Positions 12,773 through 25,207 of a stretch of 64,000 nt of DNA are shown here, piece after piece. The notes under the pieces were generated by a model. It made no database searches, was not told the origin of the DNA, and saw only the letters and a list, made by a program, of their open reading frames with translations. A program made the translations under genes and the position numbers. The DNA comes from Bisporella sp. PMI_857. Taxonomy: Eukaryota; Ascomycota; Leotiomycetes; Helotiales; Helotiaceae. The stretch lies in the NCBI GenBank assembly GCA_021307315.1, contig JAJSPD010000039.1, forward strand, positions 1 to 64,000, written 5' to 3'. Numbering within the stretch: position 1 is the first letter of the stretch; each line of letters opens with the position of its first letter.

Positions 12773-14313
12773 ATCTCCTGCGTCTCTCTAAAGAAAACAC
12801 TCTTAAATAAGTGGCAAACTCAAAGTTTATATCCATTTTGAGCAGGACAAGGTTTAGCTACCCGCTTTTTGAAGCTGCAAACGTATCAACAAGTTAAGCT
12901 TTTAATGCGAATAGCGAGCAAATACTTGCGAATACGAGCCCCATAATTATCTCGCATCCGCCTCGGCATCGGATTTGCCCCTTTAACAGCCGAGTCCGTC
13001 CTTGACAGATATGACCCTTGCAACAGAACCCTTCTCTATTATTACTGGACGCTGCTTTGAATGGCAACCTATTCTAAAATGTGGCTGAAGTCTGGCGTCC
13101 ATACGCGTCAAAGTTTAAGGAGAGTGATACACGTCCTCACCCCCTTACTATACGCTCTTCGCCCCCTTATCTTTTTCTCCAGTTTTCTCGTGATTTTGCA
13201 AAGTATCATGCGATTTTTTTAATAAAAGGTACAATTTCAACTGCTGAGTAAATAAAGTCAATAGTTAGGGTTAGTTTCGGGGGGGTTGAGGGCTGTCTGA
13301 TCCCCCATATTAGTATATATTTTAACAAAAAGTTGAAGTTGAAGTTGGAAGTTGACGAAAGACAAGGGGGAGGACGTATAGTAAGGAGGGAGGATGTGTA
13401 CCACTCTCCATGTTTAAACCCCAGAAAAAAGAAGCTTTCGTGTTTGCGGGAGCTACTGCATCTGTCTTGGTAGTGCCTTTGGTAATACCGGATATGGAGG
13501 TTCCAGCCTGGATTAAGGTTGCTTACTAGCCTAGTTGATGCATCATCGATCGAATGAGCTTCCTGCGACACTACAATCATAATGGGTGCATCCCCACTAT
13601 ACTTTGCTTCTCGGGCTTCCGAAACTACATTTATCTCTTACAATGTACACTCCAGCATACCTTTGGCGATAGTAATTGAAAAGAAGTTTATAGTAGCACT
13701 CTTTGGCGAAGGCCTATAGGCGACGAGCTCGAGAATCTACAATAATCAAATGACGCCAGAGTTACCCTTCGCATACTTTACATCGGACCCTGCCTAGCAA
13801 TCTCCTTCTGCCTTCTCATCATCTTCTCCAACATCCTCATCACTAATGCTCCTCACCCCCCCACAGACATGGAAGACTGGTCTCAGCTCGGTTGCCGCGA
13901 ATTCAAAACTGGTTCGAATTCGTAGAGCGATATTACTGGTTACTCCTGCCATTTTGGATAGAAGCGAGTTTTTTTTATTAAATATTTATCTATTGCGGTT
14001 GTCGAACGAGTGCAAGGCAAGTGAAATTGAGCATCGTTTCAGGGGATTAATGCTTCCTGTTCAGGTATATGAGAAGACTTAGTTGGTTGAGAGTCGTTGC
14101 TTATGGTTTTATGCGGTATTCAACGGAGCCATACATGTGCGTAATACGCAAAGGCGAAAGATTAGGGTGGAAGAGAGGCAACAGCACATTAATACATAAT
14201 GGAGGATATAAAAAGATTGATACAGGTGTTCTGAGACATTGGATTATGCATTACAGCACAGACGTTATATTATTTGCTCAGCCATCTCCAGTCTCTAGAC
14301 AGACCACCAATAA
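12773..14313. other. Gene-free region with an inverted repeat
   Basis: About 1.5 kb with no supported gene between the glycosyltransferase promoter and the 3' end of the Scm3 gene. It contains an imperfect inverted repeat (13113-13418), described separately. Small frames here, including one on the minus strand at 13206-13580 that covers the repeat loop, look random. Confidence 0.5.
13113..13418. repeat. Imperfect inverted repeat, MITE-like
   Basis: The left arm at about 13113-13168 (GTTTAAGGAGAGTGATACAC, then a C/T-rich tract ending TTACTATACG) recurs in reverse complement at about 13361-13418 (GGAGAGTGGTACAC, then TTACTATACG). The arms are about 50-55 bases long with a few mismatches and small gaps, and enclose about 190 AT-rich bases. 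No coding capacity and no clear target-site duplication were found. It may be an old non-autonomous transposon or a foldback element. Confidence 0.6.
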
Positions 14314-17300
14314 TCAAAATTTAACAGTGGTTGAGCCGCACTTGAAACAAAAGGATCTACTACAGTTGAACCCGACGTGCCCGCACTTCTGCAAAATGTT
14401 ACTATGTGTTTCCATCATCGCATCCTCATCTCCACTCTTGGAAGGGCTTTTTGAGAATTTCGCTGCCTTTGCTGCGGGAGCGTCCGCATGGAATAAGTTA
14501 GTAGTTGAGGAAGGCCTAAACTCAGACGTAGATGGGATAACTCGCTTAGGTACAGCCAGGTCAGCGTCCTTTTCTAAGTTGCTGCTTACCAGGTCGATAA
14601 GAGGGGTCATTGGGCCGGACTTTCTCAGGCGATCTGCTAGAGTACTTGGATCGTTGTCTACTCCAGCTGACTTTGCTTTCGTTGGAGAGCTTTTGATTTT
14701 GGATCCTTTCTGGTTTCCGAACTTGGCTTTCATACGCTTGATTGGCCTCTCCTCTTTTCCAGTTGAGCGAGTATTATCTATTCGACGCTGAGCTTTTGAC
14801 GGCTGTTGCTGCCTGGATAATGGCATCGAGGGAGGCTCTTCATCGCCAAGTTCATCGATCTCATGTTGGAGTTGACTAAGTTTCCTTTTACGCCAATTCA
14901 GCTTGGGATTGTATTTGACGCCATTCCCTCGGTACCCAGCGCGCTTAGGTGAGTTTATCTCCGAGCCATGGCCAGATTTCAGCTGAGAGGTTCTAAGTAA
15001 AACAGTGGGATGTTCAAGACTGAGCTCATCGTCTTCAGAAGCATGTGGCGAATGCCTTTGTAGCGAATCTCGCGGCTTCTGCATTTTTATTGGTGTAAAT
15101 GACGGTTGTTGTTTCTTCTGGTGGGTTGTAGTCTCTTCGACATCTTTCTCAACCTCTTCCACATGAAATATCTCTTGCTGAGGTGATTTAACACCTTGCG
15201 CGATATCATCGACCTTCAGCTGCTGTGCCTCGCAGGCCGATTTATCAATCAAAACTCGTTCAGTGCTTTGGCGTTCTGCATCTGACTGTTTTGATCCAGA
15301 CGGAAGTTTGAGAGGGCTTCCTGCGGCCACCTCTAAACATCTAGCTGCCTGTTCTTTGCTTTCAGTACTTGTTACCTTGGCCTTATTCCCTTGTCTCTGT
15401 TTTGCTAATTTGTCAAGTGCGAGCTTATATGTTTCACCACTGAGACGATGTTCTTTTGCCATTGCAGCGCTGTTCCCATTCTTGTAATAAATACTGGCAT
15501 TGGCAGCGACGTATGACTTGTGCCATTCTACAGCATCTACTCCTTCGGGTATTGGAAAAGCATCTTTGTACACGAGTTTCGGGTGAGAACCTGTCTCTGC
15601 CGAGACCGACGGTGTAGCAGGGTCAATCTGTCCTGGAAAGCTCTGTCTCTTCTGCATATCTATGAGTATCATAAAAGAGCTTTGATCTTTTGACCTCGTT
15701 ATAGTTTGTACGGCATTACTTCCCTTAGTTTGTTCCAGAGCGCTGCCTTCTTCCATATGTGGTTGGGTGGTATGCTCAGCGAGTGGGCTCTGCCTCACTG
15801 CTTGTCTCTTTCGAGCAACTCCTTCTATTAGATCGGTTTGTTCCTGTGGGTTGGGAGGGTCGATGGCTTCACCAGCTTCCTCAAGCATCTCTTCTGTCCC
15901 ATACATAGTATTGCTCCCTGAAGTTGCAAGAGCTTCTTTACTGCTGCAGATAACATGATTCTGTTCATTGTCGCTCAGTTCCCGAGTCTGTACCTTCGTA
16001 GGCAGAGTCGTGTTTGTCCTTTCCATGATATATCTTTCAAGCATGCCAAGCGATTGCGCATAAGGGGTAACGGCACTTGCTATTGCTGACCTGTTAATTG
16101 CTGATATTCCTACATCTTCCTCATCGGAAAACTCATATGATGGATCGACTATGTTCCGAGACAGTGCCTTGTGAGCTACCTTCGATTGAGAAGAGGTACT
16201 TAAATCTTGCTGTTGTAACATCTTTGGACGGCCTCTTGGAAGATGAGGCTGCTTTGGCGTAGAGATGAGTGACGGTGAAGCCAGCGAGGATTGCGAATAG
16301 CCTCTCTCCAGCAAGCTTAACGGAGAATCTGGATATAGTGCTTTCTGGAGTTCTGGTGGCATTGGTTTGTAACGGAAAGCTCGTTTATCTATCTTCCCAG
16401 TTGTGGTAAGTCTGTAGCGCGTTATGTCCACTGAAATTGAAGTAGATTCGACAGATTTGACGAAGGGCAAAGCCGCTTTCTCTGTACTTTTGCTGCGTGC
16501 GCTAAACTCCACATGTCTGCGCCGAGCGACTGGGGTAGACAATGTCTGGCTAGCGATTGAATTGCTTGGTTCAGATATGACCATCATAGGTCCAAGTTTA
16601 TCTTGCAAAGAGAACTCCTCACGAGCTTGAAGTCGATGCAGGGCTTCAGGATATGGGTGCGCAGACCATATATGCTTGAGCAAATTTGTCTCTATAAAAA
16701 AACCCCTTGCACCTTTTCGCTCACAACCAGCCTCTTTGCATGGAAATGGTGTTGTCTGGTGGATATGAAGGAGATGTAAGCAAAATGGAGAGAGCTCTTC
16801 ATCCTCGGAGCGAAGAACCCGGTATGACATGGTGGGTCCATTTGCGCAATCTTTATAAGGACAGAGCTTTTCTGATGAAGCCGGACTTCGGGATTGAGGA
16901 GTATTATAATCTGCATTCTTTAACGCACTTCCTTGAGAGCAATTGAGGTCCAGCGGCAGAGCTTGGCTAGGGGAAGAAGTGCTATCTGCAGTTGGACTTT
17001 TCATGTCTTGAAGTATTGACGAGTGAAGAACGGGATCCAGGTTCTCGATGGCGCTGGCTGCCTCAGACCAGTCGAGCAAGGTAGGGTCACGGTTCCGTGG
17101 CTTACGCTCTCTGACCGAGTACTGACGTTCAGAAAGAGCCATTTGACCGACTTGGTTTGGAAGATTACAAGACTCATGAGCATCTTTATTGCCAAAGGAA
17201 TGCTCCTCCAAACGCGTACCATTCAATGTTGGTAGAGCAAAGATTGATATGTGACTGTTTACGCGCTGCAAATCGCGGTTCATCAGTTGATTCCTATAAT

Positions 17301-18430
17301 ATCTTCGCCATACGGTATATGAATGATGTGGATGCTATATCGAATGTTAGTTGGAAATGAGGCAGAGAAAGGGACGCACTGACAGCTCTTTCCAAAATTC
17401 TCCATGTACTCGCAGCAAAGAATTCGAGGTTCAGTTCCTTTACTTTAGCAACAAAGTCGAGAAGAAGTTCATCATCAGCACGTGTAAAGTTAGAACGTAA
17501 ACGTGGTTCCTGCTCAGTAGCCCAAACAGACTTCTCTGGGGAAGGAGATCGTTCCGTCACCGTTAGAGGCTCGATAGGACGTATCTTTGCAGGCTTTCCA
17601 TACGCCGATTGTGGAAGTGGTGGGGCACGCCACGCTGGTTCAATGCTATCATCGTTAAGTGTACCACGTTGTTTGACGAAATCAACGATCTGAGGTCCAA
17701 ACTGTGGCCCAAACTGGGAAAGAATTTGTGAGTGTGAGGGTAGCGAAGACCCCTGCGAGTTTGAATCAGATCCCCTCATTTGTCGTGGACTTCGCAAAAT
17801 ATCTTGAGCATTGTTGATAGAGTCTACAACGTCGGAGGACTCTTCTCGCTTAATGAATTGGCTCGCCTGCGCGAAACCACGCAAGATCATATCATCTTCC
17901 ATCATGTCCTCATCGCTAAGAGAATCCTCGACTTCGTCCGCTCCGTCGCCGTCGTCGCCGCCTTCTTCTTCAGATCCTACCATGTCGCTACCTCCGTCAT
18001 CCCCCTCCTCGTCCTCGTCCTCGTCTTCAAGGTCGTCTAGCATGATAACAGAGCCATCGGAGTCATCTAATGTTGCATCAAGCATACTTTGAGATGTGGC
18101 ATCTCCTGCATCCCTCTCGTCCTGCATCTTAATAAGATGGCCATTATTGACTAAAATTTCTCCAGTTCTCAGATCAATCTCATCTCCTATGCCGTCGAAG
18201 TTCCTGCCATACTTTTCAAAGATTGACTCAAAAGTTGACTTGAGTTTATGATCAACTTGTGCCCTCTGATATTGCAGATCCTGATCTGCTTCAAAGCTAA
18301 TATCTTGTTCGCCCTCAAGTTGCTCATTGTCCATATACCCGTGCTCATCAGACATGATTGCGCGATGCGGATAGACAGAACCATGGCCAAATCCTCCACC
18401 TAAACGTTGTCGCTTTGCTGGCGGCTCCAT
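14314..18430 (-). CDS. scm3: Scm3-family centromeric histone (CENP-A) chaperone, 1355 residues
   Basis: Scm3/HJURP proteins deposit the centromeric histone H3 variant. Residues about 60-100 contain the Scm3 signature: STFESIFEKYGR, then GDEIDLRTGE and NNGHLI. A very acidic stretch (about 125-185) follows. A Myb/SANT-like segment begins RSNFTRADDELLLDFV and continues after a 49-base intron (17335-17383) as HPHHSYTVWRRYYRN. The frame selects the less usual donor GTCAGT. Near residue 505 lies a Cys/His-rich stretch (CPYKDC ... HIHQT ... CKEAGC ... HIWSAH), a likely C2H2-type finger, and later an AT-hook-like PRGRPK. The two exons give 1356 codons from the ATG at 18430. The long, low-complexity C-terminal half is typical of the filamentous fungal form. 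Confidence 0.85.
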
Positions 18431-18812
18431 TATCAGAGCGCTTAAGGGCACTTAAAAGGAAACACGAAGGGCAAATCCTCAAAAGCGACGTTGCACAAAT
18501 TCATCTCAAAGTAAGAGTTACTTGCAAATAAGGCTGAGGTCGAGCGGCCCACAAAATCACGGTTTGTCGCGTCGAGGCGTGGATTAGTGCCCAATAAATG
18601 GATTGATATTCACACCCTTATTGCCCTACCTAAGCTCAAGACAAGGCTACCTACCTTTCTGTACATGTGCCATGCTTGTGATGGTGCCTTCTCGCACTCA
18701 GATGTTCCACAACACGGATTGTAAATACCGAAGCACTTTGTCGAGCAGTATAGCATGCTTTGCCCCATCTGCAGGAGTTCTTATGATTTGATCACACAAC
18801 ACGTCATCCAAG

Positions 18813-20357
18813 ATGTACTGCCAAAAGTGTCGCACGCCTCTGAAGCTTGACAGCTCTTTGGAGGACCTCAATCCGGCGGCATTTGATTTGTTGGTTGGTT
18901 CGTCTCCTAATACCTTAGTATATTAGTTATATCATCTAATACATATGGCTCCAGGTGCATCTTCTCATCAGCCACCAAAGAACACTTCCGCATCACGACC
19001 AGCCTATCCTCAAGAACGGAAACAGCTGTATGACAGAGTCGTCAGCAATGCTCCGTCGCCAATATTCAGGCGGAATATATCAGCAGTTAGGGGGAAGGAC
19101 TCTGGTTCTGAGTCAATAAAGAACGTCTTACAGAACCCAGCAATGTCGTTTGTCATGTTGACCGAATCGCAAGTTGTCCCACCCGCTATTGTAAAGTCTC
19201 CAGAGGATACAAATCCCAAAAATCGGCGGCAGGATGATACTGTAACAAGTGTAGAAGATGCAGGGAAGGCAATGTCCCAAGATATGGAAAGGGCGTCCAG
19301 ACTCTTCGACATACTTACATCACGGTCTGATATAGATCATCCAATATGTGTTGAATGTACGGAACTGCTAGTGGAAGGGATGCAGAAGCGATTTGAAACT
19401 GCATCAAAGGAACGAGATGCTTTCGTTGGACTGTTGAAACAGGTCAATGTGAATGTACCTACCGAGGAAGATATCAAAGAGTCCAGAGAGATGCTAGAAC
19501 AGGCACAGAAAGAGGAAGAGGCTGCTATCCTAGAGCTAGAGCGATTAGAAGCAGAGCAGAAAGCCGTCGACGAAGAAATAGCTCAACTTGAGGAAGAAGC
19601 TCGAGAACTAGACATTCAAGAAGAGAAATTTTGGAGTGAGAGAAATGATTTCGCAATGAAGCTCATAGAGTTCCAAAATGTCCGAGACAGCGTGAATCAG
19701 CAATATGACCACGACTCACAACTTCTCGAAAAACTCCACCGAACAAACGTCTACAACGACGCTTTCTGCATTAGCCATGATGGCACATTCGCTACCATCA
19801 ACGGGCTCCGCTTAGGCCGATTATCGAACGTCCCAGTCGATTGGCCAGAAATAAATGCCGCTTGGGGCCATACCGTATTGCTTCTTGCGACTATCGCTGA
19901 CAAACTCGGCTTCAAATTCAACGGCTATGAGCTCCAACCCATGGGCTCTACCTCCCGCATAATCCGATATGACTATCCTTCCCCAGCCAGCTCCTCTCAT
20001 CCATCTCGTCCTCCAAAGAAGTCCATCCTTGAGCTCTACTCATCCGGCGACATGCCCCTCGGCCTCACATTCATGCACCGCAAATTCGACATCGCCATGG
20101 TTGCATTCTTAGAATGTATGAGACAGCTAGGGGCTTTCGTAGAGACGATGAAGTTACCACGTGAGTTGGACGCAGAGAGGAGCTCGATGAAGCTGCCGTA
20201 TAGGATTGAGGGAGATAAGATCGACGGGCTGAGTATCAAGTTGGGCATCGCACAAGATGATGCGTGGAGTAGAGCGTGTAAGTATGTGCTTACTTGCTGC
20301 AAGTTCTTATTGGCACATGCAAGCAATATCACGAATGCGAGGAGGTCAGGGAGTTAG
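18813..20357 (+). CDS. atg6: Atg6 / Beclin 1 (Vps30), PI3-kinase complex subunit
   Basis: Subunit of the class III phosphatidylinositol 3-kinase complexes acting in autophagosome nucleation and vacuolar sorting. The first exon (18813-18897) encodes MYCQKCRTPLKLD with the usual CxxC and the LNPAAFDLLVG segment. An intron of 57 bases ends at a CCAG acceptor, and exon 2 begins at 18955. Residues about 165-280 form a glutamate-rich coiled coil. The C-terminal evolutionarily conserved domain includes NDAFCISHDG, FATINGLRLGRL, NAAWGHTVLLL and YELQPMGSTSRI, and ends CKFLLAHASNI. The total is 495 residues, normal for the family. It shares a 382-base divergent promoter region with the Scm3 gene. Confidence 0.95.
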
Positions 20358-20930
20358 ATGTGGCTGCGGATTGGATTGTGAATGGTGTTGAGAACAAGAA
20401 CTTTGGCGTTAGGTTGCAGGAAGGAAGCATTAGACGGCGTTTCATGGCGAAAGGCTTTGGTTAGCCATTTGGACCACCTGCATGTATCTGGTAGATATGG
20501 AGCTGTTGCCAACATCACAATACATTTTGAACAATGAACACCGCGTATTCTATATTTTTCCTTCTTCTAGATACCAAGTTTGCGAGCTGCAGGACTTCGA
20601 TTCGTTCAGTCAATGTGCCAACTCCCTCTGCATTAGAGTTCAGTCTGTATTAGGCCACTCTCTAAGTATCATTAGAAATATTCACAAAGTATAATCAGTC
20701 TTTGTTGGTAGCTCTCTGTAGTCTCTATATCCATGTTATTAACGGCCCTGGACCAGCCTTTGCAAAAGCAACGCTCCTCTCCTATCGTAATGACAAAAAA
20801 AATTAAATAAAAATTGAATAGTGCAAAACTCCGTTCGCGAACTCCCAAGCCATCCATAAGCCCACGCCAAGAAGTGAATTTTTTTGTCTCCCATCAGTTC
20901 TCCTCCTAACTCGTTAGTCCGAGTACACGC

Positions 20931-21956
20931 CTACGAGAACTATCGGTATATATTAGTAAAAAGTATATTTTTGATAGATTTTGTATATATGGCAAGAGTG
21001 ATGCAAGGAAATAAGATGATACATACCTTCCAGCGATGGCCACAATTCGAGCACTCGCAGAACGTAGTCATAGGTTCATCAGCAGACCGCGTTTGCGCTT
21101 GCGTGTAATGGACCTTCTTCTGGCCGCACCGTCCGCACCGCAACGCATCGCTGATGCTCTTCTCCGCCATAGGGACCTGCGACTTCTTCATGTTATCCTT
21201 CTCGAGCTCAGTATCTTGCTTACGGCGCTCTGCAGACTTGAGCTCGTCATGCGTCATGCGGACGAACTTCTCGGGTGCGATCTGTCCAGACAAAACAGCT
21301 TGGCCAAGCTCACGATTATTTGGGATCTTGAGGTTTTGGAACAGAGAGCGAAGCTTCGATTTGTACTCTGTAGTCTCGCCTTTGTATGCCTCGAACGCCG
21401 CCTTCTCCACCTCCATGGCCTTGAGGATAATGGTCATAGGTGGCTCCTCGGACATGAACGCCAATCCATTATAGAGTAGGCCCAGAATGCTGTCCCGAGA
21501 AGGTACGCCAGTGCGCTTTACATCGATCTTATCCGTGTCCCATTTCCGTTTGCTCACATCGCCTTTGAACTTCTCCTGCGATTGTGCCTCCGACATGCCG
21601 AACTTAGGCAGCTCCCCCTTTGCAGCCAGCTTCTGGTCCTTCTTCTGCTTGTCAGCATCGACTGCGCGTCTCCACTTGGCGACAATCTCCTGTGCAAGCT
21701 TGGCGACCTGCTTGTCTGGGTGCGCACGTTGCTTTGCGACGACCATACCTGCCTTCGTAGCCTACCCAATAGGTTAGTATCGAATTGCTGAGTGCGGTGG
21801 AGGAATGTGGGGAAGCCATACCCGTAGAAGGTCCTCGGTTGCTACGACTTCGTTCTTTAGGGATTCTAGGATGGAGATGATGTTGGCTGGGGGCTCATTG
21901 TCAGAGATCGCCTTTTGGAAGGCCTTCAAGCGTGTGGCAAGCTCTCGTTGATCCAT
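20931..21956 (-). CDS. dst1: Transcription elongation factor TFIIS (S-II), 292 residues
   Basis: Stimulates RNA cleavage by backtracked RNA polymerase II. Exon 1 (21956-21822) starts MDQRELATRLKAF. After an intron ending at 21762, exon 2 (21761-21027) completes the N-terminal LW-type domain (EIVAKWRRAVD), the central polymerase-binding domain (ILGLLYNGLAF, FRSLFQNLK-type segment) and the zinc ribbon (CGRCGQKKV, then CSNCGHRWK). The essential acidic pair of the ribbon loop is present as SADEPMTTF. The frame only reaches the expected KFS C-terminus through a third exon of 9 bases (20939-20931) after an 87-base intron. Family length is about 300, so the gene is complete. Confidence 0.95.
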
Positions 21957-24413
21957 GATTGTGATTGATTGTTAAAAAAGCTGATGTGAGGGGACTTAGT
22001 AGTTGACGATCTTTCCCTCGGGATTATTTATGTCGTGTGGTGACTGGAAAGTGGTGGTGATTCCACGAGGCTGTCGATTTATGAAGATGTCGTTCCAGGA
22101 AAGGTTGTAGATTGAGCCTTGTCTTCAACAAACTCTCCTGGCGTTCGGCGTTAATGCTGGTTTCGGTGCTAAGATAGTAGTTCGTATGACCGGCTAAGCC
22201 GGAAACAGTTTACATTTATGGGGTAGAACGCTAATCCGTTAAAGGATCATAAGCGATTTTATCCCTTTCTTGATTATGAACAAACACCTCGTTGTCCTTC
22301 ATTAGAAAAAGAATAATACATTATTGTCGAATTTGGCTTCATATTTGTATGCTCTTTATAAAAGTCTGAAGTAATTCACACTACCATTAAGCACTAGAAT
22401 AGTTTGTGTCAGTACCTTTTCATTTTATGTTGCGGTCCAACCTTGGAAGCATTTGGCCATGCTGTTATCACATTGCACAGCAGAGTAGTATACAGGATTG
22501 GTAGTAATCAGACAACTTTTGAGATATTCCACCATAGGTCTATGAGACCATTAAATGTCAGTCGGTTTTGGCCCGTGCACCCTTGTTATCTGTGGGATCT
22601 GTAGTTGCTAGTTTCATCACTTTGATGAGATATATAACGTCACCCGTACCGCGCCTGAATCTTGGAGGATGTGATATAATCTTTGCTACTATATGGCGGG
22701 TCTAGCTGTCTCCGGAAGCTTTATGTTCAAGTTTTTTCTTGGGGGGGGGGTAGTTATTTATCAAATATTCGGTCAGGCCCTTCGGTGGACTAAGGATCGG
22801 ACATAACGCCTCAAGGTCTGCGGTAGGATAATGGTGTTTAAGGGAATTAGCTGACGGAATTTGAAGTCAAACGGAAAGAGTTAACGATTTAGGATGATCA
22901 CGCTAGTTTGAGAACTTCACAATTCCAAGTATGTCAGAATTCTACCAATGTTCAGCCGTCTGGGAGGGCAGTGTATATGAACGGTGGCTCGCATCAAACT
23001 CTAAAGGTAGATGGATCCAGAGTTCATGACTCGACTCCCCTGCGATATATCCCATCTTGAGGACCGGTCATCCACACTTAGTTCTGGAAGCAGGCTTTGC
23101 TGGGGATTAAGGGAGAAGCGGGGCGCTCTATTTGGCATGAACATCCTGGGATTTCGCCGCACATAGAGGCGCAAAGTTTAGGATTCTTACAGATACTCAT
23201 CGAGCAACTCGACTGCCAATATTTTCTTGATTTTAAGTGAATGTCAACGAGGCGATACCTCTGAGAGGGATACGGAGTTTTGTTCCCAGTGTTTTGAAAC
23301 ATGACGAAGCAATTTAGAATAATCGACCGTCAGCGTTATTATCACTTGCTAGCAAATTACCCGCCGCCGTGGGAGAGATTCTGCAAAAGGAGCCTCTATG
23401 CATATTTGTCTCCATCCACAAAAATAACGGCTGAATAAACTATCTCTCTCAAGTCTCGTGAGGCAGTGCCATGAGAAACTCGACACTAACCCCACGGTTG
23501 GTCAATGTAGTTGGAGGACTTGTAGCAATTGCCGTGATACAGGAAGCTTCTATATCAGCCTTTTTTTTATAATACGCCACAAGAATATTAGGTTTTAATC
23601 CGAAGACTTGAGGATCACCTCCTGAGGGCACCCTCCCCGCCCTCCCTATATAGAAGTTGGACATTGACTCCAAAGACAACGATGAAGCAGTACACAATAT
23701 CCTCCGGCACTGTCCTCTATTGGGAGGAGACCAAGGACGTCTTTCTGATATATATTCATCACTCAAGTGTTCATACCTGCAGCATGCTTAGGAGAAGCAG
23801 CAAGAAACAGATTTATATTTTTGGCGATGCGGCCTCCCTGTAAGTCGACAGCTGAGGAAATTCCAATATGCTGCGCCGATTAGAAATGTTGAGCCGATAT
23901 AATAGAGCTACCATTCCCACATAAACGTACGTTACGATCCTCCAGTCCGCCTATTCATAATCGATAAACGGCAATGCTTTCAGCCATGCTGCCCGCCCCT
24001 CCGCGCTCTTGGCCTCGCGATCCAAAAGCTTTTCGACACCACTAGCCGGCTCGCCTTTTAGAGTCTCGTTATCCACATTGTTTAGCTCACCACCCCAATG
24101 ATTAAACCTCCTGATTCTCTAATAAAAGTATTCATAAGCTCCCCTATTCAGCCCATAGCTTCTCATCCTTTTTCTTCTACTTGGTCTCGGCAGCCGTAAA
24201 GTGTAGCGGACACGACATCAAGGGAAGTCCATCCGATCCCTGGCCTTATCAATACTTATCAGATATTCAGGAGTGTATAAAAAGCTGTCTTTCAATTCTT
24301 GCTGGCAGAAAAGCTGCACCTGAACCTGGTTCCTATTATTGTACAGCTGTAGCGCTACATTGAGATAAAGCATACTCAGCAAAACTCCTCAAACTCCATA
24401 TTCACAAACCATC
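21957..24413. other. Gene-poor region, nothing recognised
   Basis: About 2.4 kb. Apart from the TFIIS promoter at the left end, no supported gene, RNA or repeat was seen. It includes a run of ten G at 22741-22750. Short minus-strand frames at about 23078-23302 and 23449-23766 have no domain and were not accepted. Confidence 0.4.
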
Positions 24414-25207
24414 CTAAGCATGACCGCCATTAACATATAACACCTGCCCCGTAACCCAGGCGCTTCCGCTACCGCTGAGAAACGCGATGGTATCCGCAAT
24501 TTCTTCTGGCTTTCCCAGCCTCTTTTGCGGGTTGAGGCTCGCAATTGTCTCAATCAATTTCTCAGGCTTGCCCTTTAAAAACAGATCCGTCGCCGTCGGC
24601 CCTGGCGCTACGCAATTGACCATGATGCCTTTAGCTGCAAGATCCTTTGAAAGCACGCGAGTGAGCTGCTCGACGGCCCCTTTGGAGGCGCAGTAGACGA
24701 GGTAATTTGGTGTCACGGTGCTGGCTTTGCATTGAGTGGTTGAGAAGAAGACGATACGGCCTCCTTGGGTCATTTTGGGGGCAGCTTTCTGTGAGGACCG
24801 TCAGACAGGAGTTTGAGGGATTGAAAAAAGGGATGAACCTGAGCAAGGAATAGAGGTCCCTTGACGTTTAAAGCGAATATCCTCTCATATTCCTCCTCCG
24901 TAACCTTCTCCAACTCGTTCAACACCATCAGCCCCGCACATGCAATCACAATATCCAGTCTTCCAAACTTCTCAATCGTGATGTCTACAAGTTTGGATAT
25001 AGCAGAAACGTCTCCTGCGTCACCTTGCACGGCGAAAGCCTGGGAAGAGCCGATGGCTGATACGGTTTCTTCGGCGTCTTTTGAGGATGAGGCATAGTTG
25101 ATTACTACCTTGGCACCATCTTTGGCGAGTCGAATGGCTGAAGCTCTACCAATTCCTTTCGAACCCCCAGTAATAAGAGCAACTTTTCCTTGGAGTGGTA
25201 GAGACAT
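24414..25207 (-). CDS. Short-chain dehydrogenase/reductase (classical SDR), 247 residues
   Basis: NAD(P)-dependent oxidoreductase with a Rossmann fold. It starts at the ATG at 25207 (MSLPLQGKVALITGG), since only this start places the dinucleotide loop GGSKGIG at residues about 14-20. The NAG-type motif is ACAG. The catalytic Ser (STTQ), and Tyr and Lys in YCASK, follow after a 50-base intron (24789-24838), then PGPTATDLF and the C-terminal YVNGGHA. It most resembles 3-oxoacyl-ACP reductase-like or glucose dehydrogenase-like fungal SDRs; the substrate cannot be read from the sequence. It stands alone, about 2.4 kb from TFIIS and 0.75 kb from the DUF1295 gene, with no biosynthetic cluster around it. 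Confidence 0.9.

Noticed and set aside
13206..13580. Minus-strand frame of 124 codons in the intergenic inverted-repeat region
   Set aside because: It runs across the repeat and loop, is rich in simple Phe/Asn/Pro stretches and has no domain; treated as a by-product of the repeat.
13905..13925. B-box-like sequence GGTTCGAATTC, a possible tRNA
   Set aside because: No A box or cloverleaf could be built around it; the box also lacks the exact GGTTCGANTCC match.
22741..22750. Run of ten G
   Set aside because: Single homopolymer without G-quadruplex spacing; may be a sequencing-sensitive tract.
23449..23766. Minus-strand frame of 105 codons in the 2.4 kb gene-poor region
   Set aside because: No recognisable motif, no splice partners and an ordinary random composition.
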